Assembly: GCA_048201935.1 (NCBI GenBank)
Contig: DBFBGR010000014.1
Span: forward strand, 22,338 to 86,337
Length of the DNA stretch: 64,000 nt
Source of the DNA: MGBC124762 sp048201935
Lineage (GTDB): Bacteria; Bacillota; Clostridia; Oscillospirales; Oscillospiraceae
Direction: 5' to 3'
Of this stretch, positions 33,420 through 40,614 are shown piece by piece (position 1 is the first letter of the stretch; each line of letters begins with the position of its first letter). Below the pieces are notes generated by a model. The model saw only the letters and a list, made by a program, of their open reading frames with translations. It was not told the origin of the DNA and did no database searches. A program made the translations under genes and the position numbers.

Positions 33420-34679
33420 TCAGTCCCACGCGATAGTGGCGAAGTAATCCTCCGGGGTCTCGGCCCGGCGAATAAGCTTGACGCTGCCGTCTGGACGCAG
33501 CAGCAGCTCCGCCGAGCGCAGGCGGCCATTGTACTGATAGCCCATAGAGAAGCCGTGGGCCCCGGTGTCGTGGATGACCAGCAGGTCGCCCAGGTCGATT
33601 TTGGGCAGCATGCGGTCAATGGCGAACTTGTCGTTATTTTCGCACAGCCCGCCCACGATGTCGTAGACGTGGTCGCTGGGCGCTTGCTCCTTGCCCATGA
33701 CGGTGATGTGGTGGTAGGCGCCGTACATGGCCGGGCGCATCAGGTTGGCCGCGCAGGCGTCCACGCCCACATACTCCTTATAGGTGTGCTTGAAGTGGGT
33801 GGCCCGGGTGACCAGGCACCCATAGGGGGCCAGCATATAGCGGCCCAGCTCCGTGCAAAGGGCCACGTCGCCCATGCCGGCGGGGACCAGGACCTCTTCA
33901 AAAGCCCGGCGAACGCCCTCGCCAATGGCGTCGATGTCGTTGGCGGCCTGGTCGGGCTTGTAGGGGATGCCCACGCCGCCGGAGAGGTTGATGAAGGCGA
34001 TGTGGCAGCCCGTCTCCTGGTGGAGCTCCACGGCGGTCTGGAAGAGGATGTGGGCCAGGGTGGGGTAGTAGTCGTTGGACAGGGTGTTGGAGGCCAAAAA
34101 GGCGTGAATGCCAAAGTGCTTAGCCCCCATAGCCTTCAGCCGCCGGAAGGCCTCGGTGAGCTGGGGCCGGGTCATGCCGTACTTGGCCTGGCCGGGGTTG
34201 TCCATGACCTGGAAGCCCTCGTTGCTGGCCCCCAGGGTGAAGGTGCCGCCGGGGTTGTAGCGGCAGGAGATGGTCTCGGGGATGGTCCCAATGGACTCCT
34301 GCAAAAAGTCGATGTCGGTGAAGTCGTCCAGGTTGATGATGGCCCCAAGGTCGTGGGCCAGCTGGAACTCCTCGGCGGGGACGTTGTTGGCCGAGAACAT
34401 GATGCCCTGGCCGGACACGCCGCATTTCTGGGCCAGCATCAGCTCGGTCAGCGACGAGCAGTCCAGCCCGCAGCCCTCATCGGCCAGCACCTTCAGGATG
34501 CCCGGCGTGGGGGTGGCCTTCACGGCAAAATACTCCTTGAAGCCCGGGTTCCAGGCGAGGGCGGCCTTCAGCCGCCGGGCGTTTTCCCGGATGCCCGCCT
34601 CGTCGTAGAGGTGGAAGGGCGTGGGGTACTTTTCCGCGATCTGCTCGAGCTGAGGGAGGGTCACAAAGGTTTTTTTCAT
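33420..34679 (-). CDS. lysA: diaminopimelate decarboxylase-type PLP enzyme
   Basis: A 419-residue fold-type III decarboxylase. The PLP lysine is in EYFAVKATPTPG, with GLDCSSLTELMLA, INLDDFTDI, RYNPGG, FGIHAFLASN, the glycine loop INLSGGVGIPY, TELGRYMLAPYG and the C-terminal VGGLCENNDKFA. These are the DapDC/ornithine-decarboxylase family blocks; DAP to lysine is the likely reaction, although the substrate-specific residues differ enough that another D-amino-acid substrate cannot be excluded. AAAGGCGAC precedes the ATG. It lies downstream of the M18 aminopeptidase gene on the same strand. Confidence 0.82.
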   Translation of the reverse strand: MKKTFVTLPQLEQIAEKYPTPFHLYDEAGIRENARRLKAALAWNPGFKEYFAVKATPTPGILKVLADEGCGLDCSSLTELMLAQKCGVSGQGIMFSANNVPAEEFQLAHDLGAIINLDDFTDIDFLQESIGTIPETISCRYNPGGTFTLGASNEGFQVMDNPGQAKYGMTRPQLTEAFRRLKAMGAKHFGIHAFLASNTLSNDYYPTLAHILFQTAVELHQETGCHIAFINLSGGVGIPYKPDQAANDIDAIGEGVRRAFEEVLVPAGMGDVALCTELGRYMLAPYGCLVTRATHFKHTYKEYVGVDACAANLMRPAMYGAYHHITVMGKEQAPSDHVYDIVGGLCENNDKFAIDRMLPKIDLGDLLVIHDTGAHGFSMGYQYNGRLRSAELLLRPDGSVKLIRRAETPEDYFATIAWD

Positions 34680-34708
34680 CAGTCTATGTCGCCTTTCTCT
34701 TTGGGGTT

Positions 34709-36121
34709 TTACTCGGCCAGGAAGACCGCGCGAGCGGCCTTGTAGGTCATATAGCAGTCCAACTTGCCCACGGTCTCAAATGGGGCGTGCATGGAGAGGA
34801 CGGGCACGCCCGCGTCCAGGGTGTCGATGTCCCGGTTGGCCATGAAGCAGGCCACCGTGCCGCCGCCGCCTTGGTCGGCCTTGCCCAGTTCCGCCATCTG
34901 CCAGACCACATCGGCCTCGTCCAGCACACGGCGGGTCCAGGCCACCACCTCGGCGCTGGCGTCGCTGGCGCCGGATTTGCCCCGGGCCCCGGTATACTTG
35001 CAAAGGCCCACGCCGTAGTTCACCCGGGCGGCGTTATACTTGTCGTAGACCTCGGCGAAATTGGGGTCGAAGGCGGCGGTCACGTCGGCGGAGAGGCAGA
35101 AGGAGTTTTCAAAGCAGCGCTTCAAGGGCGTCTGCTGGGCGTCGCAGAGGTCACTCATAAAGGTATCGAAGGCGGCGGACTGCATCCCGGACACGCCCTC
35201 GGAGCCGATCTCCTCCTTGTCGGCCAGCATACACACTGCCGTTTTGGCCGGGGCCGCGTCCAGGTCCAAAAGGGCGGCCAGGCAGGCGTAGGCGCACACC
35301 CGGTCGTCATGGCCGTAGGCGCCAATCAAGGAGCGGTCAAAGCCCACGTCGCTGGCGCGGAAGGCGGGGACGGCCTCCAGCTCGGCGGAGATGAAGTCCT
35401 CCTCCACGATGCCGTATTTCTCGTGGAGCACGTCCATCACCGCCAGCTTCACCCGGCCCGCGCCGTCGTCGTCCTTGAAGGGGCGGCTGCCCACCAAAAT
35501 GTTGAGGTTCTCGGCGGGGATGGCCTCGCCCAGGGGCTTTTTCACCTGGTCGGTGGCCAGGTGGGGCAGCAGGTCGTCCACGGTGAACACCGGGTCGCCC
35601 ACGCCGCCGCCGCTGGAGACGGCCACGTTGGCCCCGCCCTTGAGGGCCACCACGCCGTGGAGCTCCAGGGGGATGGTGACCCACTGGTACTTGCGGATGC
35701 CGCCGTAGTAGTGGGTCTTGAGGAAGGCCAGCTCGCCGTCCTCATAGAGGGGGCTGGGCTTCAGGTCCAGCCGGGGAGAATCTAAGTGGGCGGCGGCGAT
35801 GTGGGCCCCGTGGGTCAGGGGCGTGGAGCCGATGACTGCCAGCATCAGGGCCTTGCCCCGGTTGACCCGGTACACCCGGTCCCCAGCCTTCAGCGCCATG
35901 CCCCGGACAAAGGGGACAAAGCCCTTTTCCTTGGCCAGCTCCACCGCCGCGGCGACGCACTCGCGCTCGGTCTTGCCTGCGTCCAGGAACTTTTTGTAGT
36001 CCTCGCAGTAGGTGTGCATGGCGATCTCGTCCTGCATGCTCAGCCGGTCGTAGCCGTTCTTGGGGCGGTAGAGCAGAGCGTCCCGGCGCAGCTCGCCGGC
36101 GGTCTTTTCGGTCTCGGCCAT
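34709..36121 (-). CDS. M18 family aminopeptidase (aspartyl/leucyl aminopeptidase I type)
   Basis: A 470-residue binuclear zinc aminopeptidase. Metal and catalytic regions appear in order: HIAAAHLDSPRLDLKP, a long insert domain, YGHDDRVCAYA, ADKEEIGSEGVSG and the closing SMHAPFETVGKLD. M18 enzymes remove N-terminal residues in the cytoplasm. The ATG at 36121 is chosen because AAGGAGG precedes it; the longer frame starting inside the GTTAACATAA motif lacks a site. Adjacent to coaE, from which it is separated by 23 bp. Confidence 0.92.
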   Translation of the reverse strand: MAETEKTAGELRRDALLYRPKNGYDRLSMQDEIAMHTYCEDYKKFLDAGKTERECVAAAVELAKEKGFVPFVRGMALKAGDRVYRVNRGKALMLAVIGSTPLTHGAHIAAAHLDSPRLDLKPSPLYEDGELAFLKTHYYGGIRKYQWVTIPLELHGVVALKGGANVAVSSGGGVGDPVFTVDDLLPHLATDQVKKPLGEAIPAENLNILVGSRPFKDDDGAGRVKLAVMDVLHEKYGIVEEDFISAELEAVPAFRASDVGFDRSLIGAYGHDDRVCAYACLAALLDLDAAPAKTAVCMLADKEEIGSEGVSGMQSAAFDTFMSDLCDAQQTPLKRCFENSFCLSADVTAAFDPNFAEVYDKYNAARVNYGVGLCKYTGARGKSGASDASAEVVAWTRRVLDEADVVWQMAELGKADQGGGGTVACFMANRDIDTLDAGVPVLSMHAPFETVGKLDCYMTYKAARAVFLAE

Positions 36122-36144
36122 AGGGGTGTCCTCCTTCAAAATAG

Positions 36145-36744
36145 TTAACATAATTTATCAAAAAACAGGGCCCGGACCTCCTGGGCCAACTGCCGTGGCG
36201 TCTTAGAGCCGTCGTTTTCGATGGCATGGTCGCAGTGGTTGACATAATACTCACTGGGCTTTTGGGCCGACATCCGCTGCCGGGCCTGGGGCTCATCGAT
36301 GCCGTCCCGGGCCATGATGCGCCGCAGGCGGACCTCCTCCGGGGCGGTGACGGCCACGGTGACGTTGCACATGGCTCCCAGGCCGGATTCCAGAAGGGCC
36401 ACCGCGTCCAGAGCGATGGCCTTTTTGCCCTGGGCCTTGGCGGTGCGGACCAGGGAGATGCAGGCCGCCACCACGTGGCGGTGGGCGATGGCGTTCAGGT
36501 CGGCCAGGGCGGCTTGGTCGGAGAAGACGAGCCTCCCCAGGGCCTTGCGGTCCACGCCGCCCTGACTATTTAGGATACTCCTTCCAAAGCGGTCTGTCAA
36601 CTCATCCACCAGGATGGGAGAGGTGTCCAGCAGCCGGTGGTAGAGCCGGTCGCAGTCCACACAGGCGCAGCCCAGCTCACCCAGGGCCGCCAGCACGCTG
36701 GTCTTGCCCGCGCCGGTGGGGCCGGTGACCCCGATGGTTAACAT
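36145..36744 (-). CDS. coaE: dephospho-CoA kinase
   Basis: A 199-residue P-loop kinase for the last step of CoA synthesis. It begins MLTIGVTGPTGAGKTSVLAAL (P-loop), then DCDRLYHRLL, the CoA-domain DLNAIAHRHV, ALDAVALLESGL and AVTAPEEVRLRRIMARDGI, ending HAIENDGS. Length is normal. The start ATG and the stop codon both fall inside copies of the GTTDACATAA motif. No clear ribosome site is visible; the HD gene stop is 6 bp upstream, so translation is probably coupled. Confidence 0.93.
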   Translation of the reverse strand: MLTIGVTGPTGAGKTSVLAALGELGCACVDCDRLYHRLLDTSPILVDELTDRFGRSILNSQGGVDRKALGRLVFSDQAALADLNAIAHRHVVAACISLVRTAKAQGKKAIALDAVALLESGLGAMCNVTVAVTAPEEVRLRRIMARDGIDEPQARQRMSAQKPSEYYVNHCDHAIENDGSKTPRQLAQEVRALFFDKLC

Positions 36745-36750
36745 AATTCT

Positions 36751-37338
36751 TTAATCCGCCAGGGCCGCCTCGATGGCGTCCTCGGTGGCGGCCATGGCCT
36801 GGAGGGTCATATCCAGTAGTTTGTCCAGCTCCCAGCCCAAAATTTCCGCCCCCTGGGCAATGACCTCCCTAGAGCAGCCGGCGGCGAATTTTTTGTCCTT
36901 GAACTTTTTCTTCAGGCTCTTGAGCTCCATGTCCTTGCAGCTCTTGCTGGGCCGCATGAGGGCCGCCGCGCCGATGAGGCCGGTGAGCTCGTCGGCGGCG
37001 AAGAGGACCTTCTCCATTTCCAGCTCGGGCTGGTCGTCCACGCCGGTGAGACCGTAGCCGTGGCAGGCCACGGCATGGATGAGCTCGGGGGTGTAGCCCT
37101 CCTGGGCCAAAAGCTCCTTGCCCTTGACGCAGTGGGCCTCGGGCCACTTTTCAAAGTCCACGTCGTGTAAAAGGCCCACCTGGGTCCAGAAGTCCTGTTC
37201 GTCGGCGTGGCCCAGAGCCTCGGCATACCAGCCCATGACGGCGGCTACCGTCTGGGCGTGGCGGCGGTGGAAGGGCTCGGCGTTGAGGGACCAGACCAGG
37301 TCCCGGGACTGTTCAAAGGTCTTACCAGTAGTTAACAT
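36751..37338 (-). CDS. HD-domain hydrolase-like protein
   Basis: A 195-residue protein with the HD metal-binding pattern: His in HRRHAQTVAAVM, HD in GLLHDVDFEKWPEAHC, and a later His in AVACHGYG. A helical C-terminal part (KDMELKSLKKKFKDKKFAAG) follows. Similar proteins are annotated as HD phosphohydrolases acting on nucleotides, but no substrate is evident. The start has AGGAGGAATGATTT ahead of it and lies in a motif copy. It is in the tsaC-coaE run. Confidence 0.8.
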   Translation of the reverse strand: MLTTGKTFEQSRDLVWSLNAEPFHRRHAQTVAAVMGWYAEALGHADEQDFWTQVGLLHDVDFEKWPEAHCVKGKELLAQEGYTPELIHAVACHGYGLTGVDDQPELEMEKVLFAADELTGLIGAAALMRPSKSCKDMELKSLKKKFKDKKFAAGCSREVIAQGAEILGWELDKLLDMTLQAMAATEDAIEAALAD

Positions 37339-37375
37339 AAATCATTCCTCCTATGTATTGACATTGGAAACGGGG

Positions 37376-38389
37376 CTATACCTCGACAATATGGAACCCT
37401 GCGGCCTTGTTGAGCCGGTTGGTGACCGCCAGACCCAGGCCGTCGCTCTCGGGGGACTGGGCATAGATGGCGGTGACGGCCTGGCTGTCGAACCAGCGAA
37501 GGGCCTCAAAGAGCCGCCGGGCGTGCTCGCCTTGGTCGTCCTGAGGCCCCAGGGAACGGAGCGGGCAGGAAGGGAAGAAGTTTACATAATCTTCAAAGCA
37601 GATGACCCCAACGCCAGGCGCCAAGTGGTCCTTGATGTACTGGGCGGTGGCCGCCGATCCCCCATGGACAACGGTCACCGGGGCCTTTGGCGCGTAGTGG
37701 CGGTACTTCATGCCCGGGGCCCGGGGCTTTTCATCGGTTGACATAAGCCTAACTACCGCCTCGTCCACCGCCACCTCGCCCAGCACCGAGCGAAGCGCCT
37801 CCAGCGTCACGCCGCCGGGCCGCAGCAGCCGGGGCGGGGAAACTGTCAGGTCCACGATGGTGGACTCCACGCCCACGGCGCAGGGCCCGCCGTCCACCAC
37901 GGCGGCGATGCGGCCCGCCATGTCCTCCCACACCGCCTGGGCGGTGGTGGGGCTGGGCTTGCCCGAGGTGTTGGCGGAGGGGGCGGCGATTGGGAGTTGA
38001 CATAATTCCAGAATCTCCCGGGCCACCGGGTGGTCCGGACACCGCATCCCCACCGTGTCCAGCCCGGCGGTGACCACATCGGGGACGATGGCTTGCCGCT
38101 TTAAGATCATGGTCAGCGGCCCGGGCCAGAACCGCGCGGCTAAGTCGTAGGCCGCCTGGGGGATGTCTTGGCAATAGCGCTCCAAATGGGCCGGGCCGGG
38201 GATGTGCAAAATCAGGGGATTGTCCTGGGGGCGGCCCTTGGCGGCGAAGATGGCGGCCACGGCCTCGGGGTCCAGGCCGTTGGCCCCCAGGCCGTACACC
38301 GTCTCGGTGGGAAAGGCCACCAGCCCGCCTTGGGCCAAAAGTTCCGCGGCTTCCCCGGCTTGTTGAGAGGTCAGTTGTTTGGTGTGCAC
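37376..38389 (-). CDS. L-threonylcarbamoyladenylate synthase (TsaC/Sua5)
   Basis: A 337-residue Sua5-type enzyme that makes threonylcarbamoyl-AMP for t6A37 on ANN-decoding tRNAs. The YrdC domain (~1-205) carries VAFPTETVYGLGA, AAKGRPQDNPLILHI, FWPGPLTMIL, VGMRCPDHP, APSANTSGKPSPT and VESTIVDLT; a linker with PGMKYRHYAPKAPV follows, and a C-terminal Sua5 domain completes it. Three copies of the dispersed motif lie inside. It overlaps the small membrane gene by 19 bp. prfA-prmC-tsaC is a common order; prmC is not present here. Confidence 0.92.
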   Translation of the reverse strand: MHTKQLTSQQAGEAAELLAQGGLVAFPTETVYGLGANGLDPEAVAAIFAAKGRPQDNPLILHIPGPAHLERYCQDIPQAAYDLAARFWPGPLTMILKRQAIVPDVVTAGLDTVGMRCPDHPVAREILELCQLPIAAPSANTSGKPSPTTAQAVWEDMAGRIAAVVDGGPCAVGVESTIVDLTVSPPRLLRPGGVTLEALRSVLGEVAVDEAVVRLMSTDEKPRAPGMKYRHYAPKAPVTVVHGGSAATAQYIKDHLAPGVGVICFEDYVNFFPSCPLRSLGPQDDQGEHARRLFEALRWFDSQAVTAIYAQSPESDGLGLAVTNRLNKAAGFHIVEV

Positions 38390-38661
38390 GGCGTACCCTT
38401 CTTTCGGCGCAGTTTATAGGTACAGAAGATAGACAAAGCGAGAAGAAGAAGTAGGGGAAACAGATTGAGAAATGCAAATATACTAAGCGTTTCGGCACGT
38501 TCCACTATATAGGGATTTTCTTCTCGGCCAAATCGCGCTAGCTCCTGCTCATGATCAAGGAGCAAACTGACTATGAGCCACTCCAGAAAGGTTGACCAGG
38601 CGGTGCCCAGCCAGAGAAGGCCGCAGCCTGCCCACTGAAGACCGCGCTTCAGCCTAGTCAT
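38371..38661 (-). CDS. small two-pass membrane protein
   Basis: A 96-residue protein with two hydrophobic segments, GCGLLWLGTAWSTFLEWLIVSLLL and IFAFLNLFPLLLLLALSIFC, separated by a charged stretch (DHEQELARFGREENPYIVERAE). It ends in KLRRKKGTPC. Family unknown. Both ends overlap neighbours: 8 bp with the 87-residue gene upstream and 19 bp with tsaC downstream, which supports it as a real coupled gene. Base composition is somewhat lower in G+C than the flanks. Confidence 0.6.
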   Translation of the reverse strand: MTRLKRGLQWAGCGLLWLGTAWSTFLEWLIVSLLLDHEQELARFGREENPYIVERAETLSIFAFLNLFPLLLLLALSIFCTYKLRRKKGTPCTPNN

Positions 38662-38917
38662 AGACCCCTACCTCCACGCCGCCCAGCTCCAAGGTGGTGT
38701 CCTTGGAAAAGCCCGCCTTTTGGAGGTAATATTTTACCGTCATGATGCCGTATTTGGGATTCTTGTTGTCCTCCTCGCCCAGGAGGTCGATGTCGATGTG
38801 GCGGTCGCTGGAGCCCAGCAAAAAGCCATCGTCCTCCAAAAGTCCCGCCAGGTCGTCCTTCACCTGGTCCAAGGTGGCTCCGTCGGGCAGGGCGGGGAAG
38901 TGGATAAGCAGTTCCAT
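38654..38917 (-). CDS. small acidic conserved-looking protein
   Basis: An 87-residue soluble protein (MELLIHFPALPDGATLDQVKDDL, then DDGFLLGSSDRHIDIDLL and YGIMTVKYYLQKAGFSKDTTLEL). It is predicted as alpha/beta with a high acidic content. I do not recognise it. The ATG overlaps the prfA stop by one base (TAATG), so it is translationally coupled to release factor 1; the partnership might be functional but this is inference. Confidence 0.65.
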   Translation of the reverse strand: MELLIHFPALPDGATLDQVKDDLAGLLEDDGFLLGSSDRHIDIDLLGEEDNKNPKYGIMTVKYYLQKAGFSKDTTLELGGVEVGVYD

Positions 38918-39978
38918 TACGCATTGGCCTCCTTCAATCTCTGGGCCTGGTCGTCAGCCCGCAAAGCGTCGATGACCTCGTCCAGGTCGCCGTCCATGAC
39001 CTCCAAAAGCCGGTAGAGGGTCAGGCCGATGCGGTGGTCGGTGAGACGGCCCTGGGGGAAGTTATAGGTGCGGATGCGCTCGTTTCGCATCCCCGAGCCC
39101 ACCTGGCTGCGCCGGGCCTGGGTGATGGCGCTGTCCTGGGCCTGCTGGGCTTGGTCGTAGAGCTTGCTGCGCAGCATCAGCATGGCCTTGTCCCGGTTTT
39201 GGAACTGGCTGCGCTCTTGCTGGCACTCCACCACGATGCCGCTGGGCTTGTGGATGAGCCGCACGGCGGAGCTTGTTTTATTGACGTGCTGGCCGCCCGC
39301 CCCCGAGGCCCGAAAGACCTGCATCTCGATGTCGTTGGGGTCGATGTCTACGCTGACTTCGTCCACCTCGGGCAGCACCGCCACGGTGACGGTGGAGGTG
39401 TGGACCCGGCCGCCGGATTCGGTCTCCGGGACCCGCTGGACCCGGTGGACGCCGCTTTCGAATTTCAGCTTGGCGTAGGCCCCCTGGCCCTGGACCAAAA
39501 AGACGATCTCCTTGGCCCCGCCCAGCTCGGTCTCGTTGGCGGACATGACCTCCACGCTCCAGCCCTGGGCTTGGGCGTACATGGAGTACATCCGAAACAG
39601 GGAGTGACCGAACAGGGCCGATTCCTCGCCGCCCACACCGGCCCGGATCTCCACCATGACGCTCTTGTCGTCGTCCGGGTCCCGGGGGAGCAGCAGCACC
39701 TTCAGCTCCTCCTCCAGCCGGGGGATGGCCTCCAAAGCGGTCTGGTATTCCTCCTGGGCCATCTCCTTCAGCTCCGGGTCGGAGAGCAGCTCCTTGGCCT
39801 CGTTCAAGCTCTGCCGGGCCTTTTGGAGCTGGCGGTAAGTGGTCACCACGTCTTCAAGTTCCCGCTGCTCTTTATTGAGCTTTGCCACCAGCTCGGGGTC
39901 CGCGTAGGTCTCGCTTTGGCCGAGCTGGGCCTCGATGAGGGCGTAGCGGTGGTCCAAGGCCCTTAGTTTCTCCTCCAT
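38917..39978 (-). CDS. prfA: peptide chain release factor 1
   Basis: A 353-residue factor releasing peptides at UAA and UAG. The stop-codon-reading PxT tripeptide is PET in QRVPETESGGRVHTS, and the catalytic GGQ is in ASGAGGQHVNKTSSAVR, which is the methylation site of PrmC. Domain 1 coiled coil occupies ~1-100. Length is standard. The gene ends overlapping an 87-residue ORF. A YdcF-type gene lies 12 bp upstream. Confidence 0.97.
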   Translation of the reverse strand: MEEKLRALDHRYALIEAQLGQSETYADPELVAKLNKEQRELEDVVTTYRQLQKARQSLNEAKELLSDPELKEMAQEEYQTALEAIPRLEEELKVLLLPRDPDDDKSVMVEIRAGVGGEESALFGHSLFRMYSMYAQAQGWSVEVMSANETELGGAKEIVFLVQGQGAYAKLKFESGVHRVQRVPETESGGRVHTSTVTVAVLPEVDEVSVDIDPNDIEMQVFRASGAGGQHVNKTSSAVRLIHKPSGIVVECQQERSQFQNRDKAMLMLRSKLYDQAQQAQDSAITQARRSQVGSGMRNERIRTYNFPQGRLTDHRIGLTLYRLLEVMDGDLDEVIDALRADDQAQRLKEANA

Positions 39979-39990
39979 AGCTCCGTCCCC

Positions 39991-40614
39991 TTACCAGTCC
40001 AGGGTGAAGGACTTTACCAGCCCCACCGGCTCCCGGAGGAAGTTATAGAGCTTGTGCCAGAAGTGGTCGGACTGGGCCGCTAACGTGGAGACGTGATAGC
40101 CAAAGCGGCCGCCCAGCAGACGGCACCGGGCCAGATGGAAGTCGTTGGACACCAGGATGACCCCATCGGCCACGTCGTAGCCGTTTTGGGCCAGCAGGGC
40201 CTTGCTGTTTTTCAGGTTTTCCTTGGTGTTGTGGGACCGGTCCTCCTTCAAAATGGTCCCTGCGAAGCCGTGGTCACGAAGGAATTTCTCCATGCCGTTG
40301 GCCTCGGTGTCGGGCTCGTCGGGGCCCTGGCCGCCGGAGACCACCACCAGGGTGTTGGGGTGATCCTTGAGATACGCCAGGGCCGCCTCCAGCCGCCGTT
40401 GGAGAAAGAGGGACGGCCCGTCGCTTTTGAGCTGGGCCCCCAGCACCACCATGGCCCCGGGCGTGTCGTCCACATCGCTGTGGGCGTTCCAGAGCACCAC
40501 CGCCTCCAAGGCCAGGTAGCACACCAATCCCAGGACCAGAATAAGGCAGATGAGCTTTAGCCACAGGGGCCAGCCCTTCTTGCCGCTATAGGGCCGATAC
40601 GGTTTCGTGTTCAT
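39991..40614 (-). CDS. YdcF/SanA-family (DUF218) membrane protein
   Basis: A 207-residue protein with a basic cytoplasmic start (MNTKPYRPYSGKKGW), one membrane segment (LKLICLILVLGLVCYLALEAVVLW) and an extracytoplasmic DUF218 domain: AMVVLGAQL, VVVSGGQGPDE, ILKEDRSHNTKENLKNSKALL and LVSNDFHLARCRLLGGRFGY. Relatives SanA and ElyC affect envelope integrity and undecaprenyl-linked steps. The ATG at 40614 overlaps the ABC-F stop (ATGA) and has GGAGG upstream. Confidence 0.87.
   Translation of the reverse strand: MNTKPYRPYSGKKGWPLWLKLICLILVLGLVCYLALEAVVLWNAHSDVDDTPGAMVVLGAQLKSDGPSLFLQRRLEAALAYLKDHPNTLVVVSGGQGPDEPDTEANGMEKFLRDHGFAGTILKEDRSHNTKENLKNSKALLAQNGYDVADGVILVSNDFHLARCRLLGGRFGYHVSTLAAQSDHFWHKLYNFLREPVGLVKSFTLDW

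Larger units (their letters stand above)
36144..38008 (+). repeat. cluster of six dispersed GTTDACATAA motifs
   Basis: Copies (plus-strand orientation) start at 36144 (GTTAACATAATTT, over the coaE stop), 36737 (GTTAACATAATTC, over the coaE start), 37331 (GTTAACATAAATC, over the HD-gene start), 37580 (GTTTACATAATCT), 37737 (GTTGACATAAGCC) and 37996 (GTTGACATAATTC), the last three inside tsaC. In sense direction they read TTATGTNAAC and use AT-rich codons (TTA, TCA, GTA) rare in these genes. Different reading frames are used, so protein sequence does not explain them. Five more copies lie elsewhere in the window. Confidence 0.7.

Noticed and set aside
33072..34745. A 557-codon plus-strand frame opposite the lysA-like gene
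   Set aside because: Antisense to a well-supported decarboxylase gene; no start signals.
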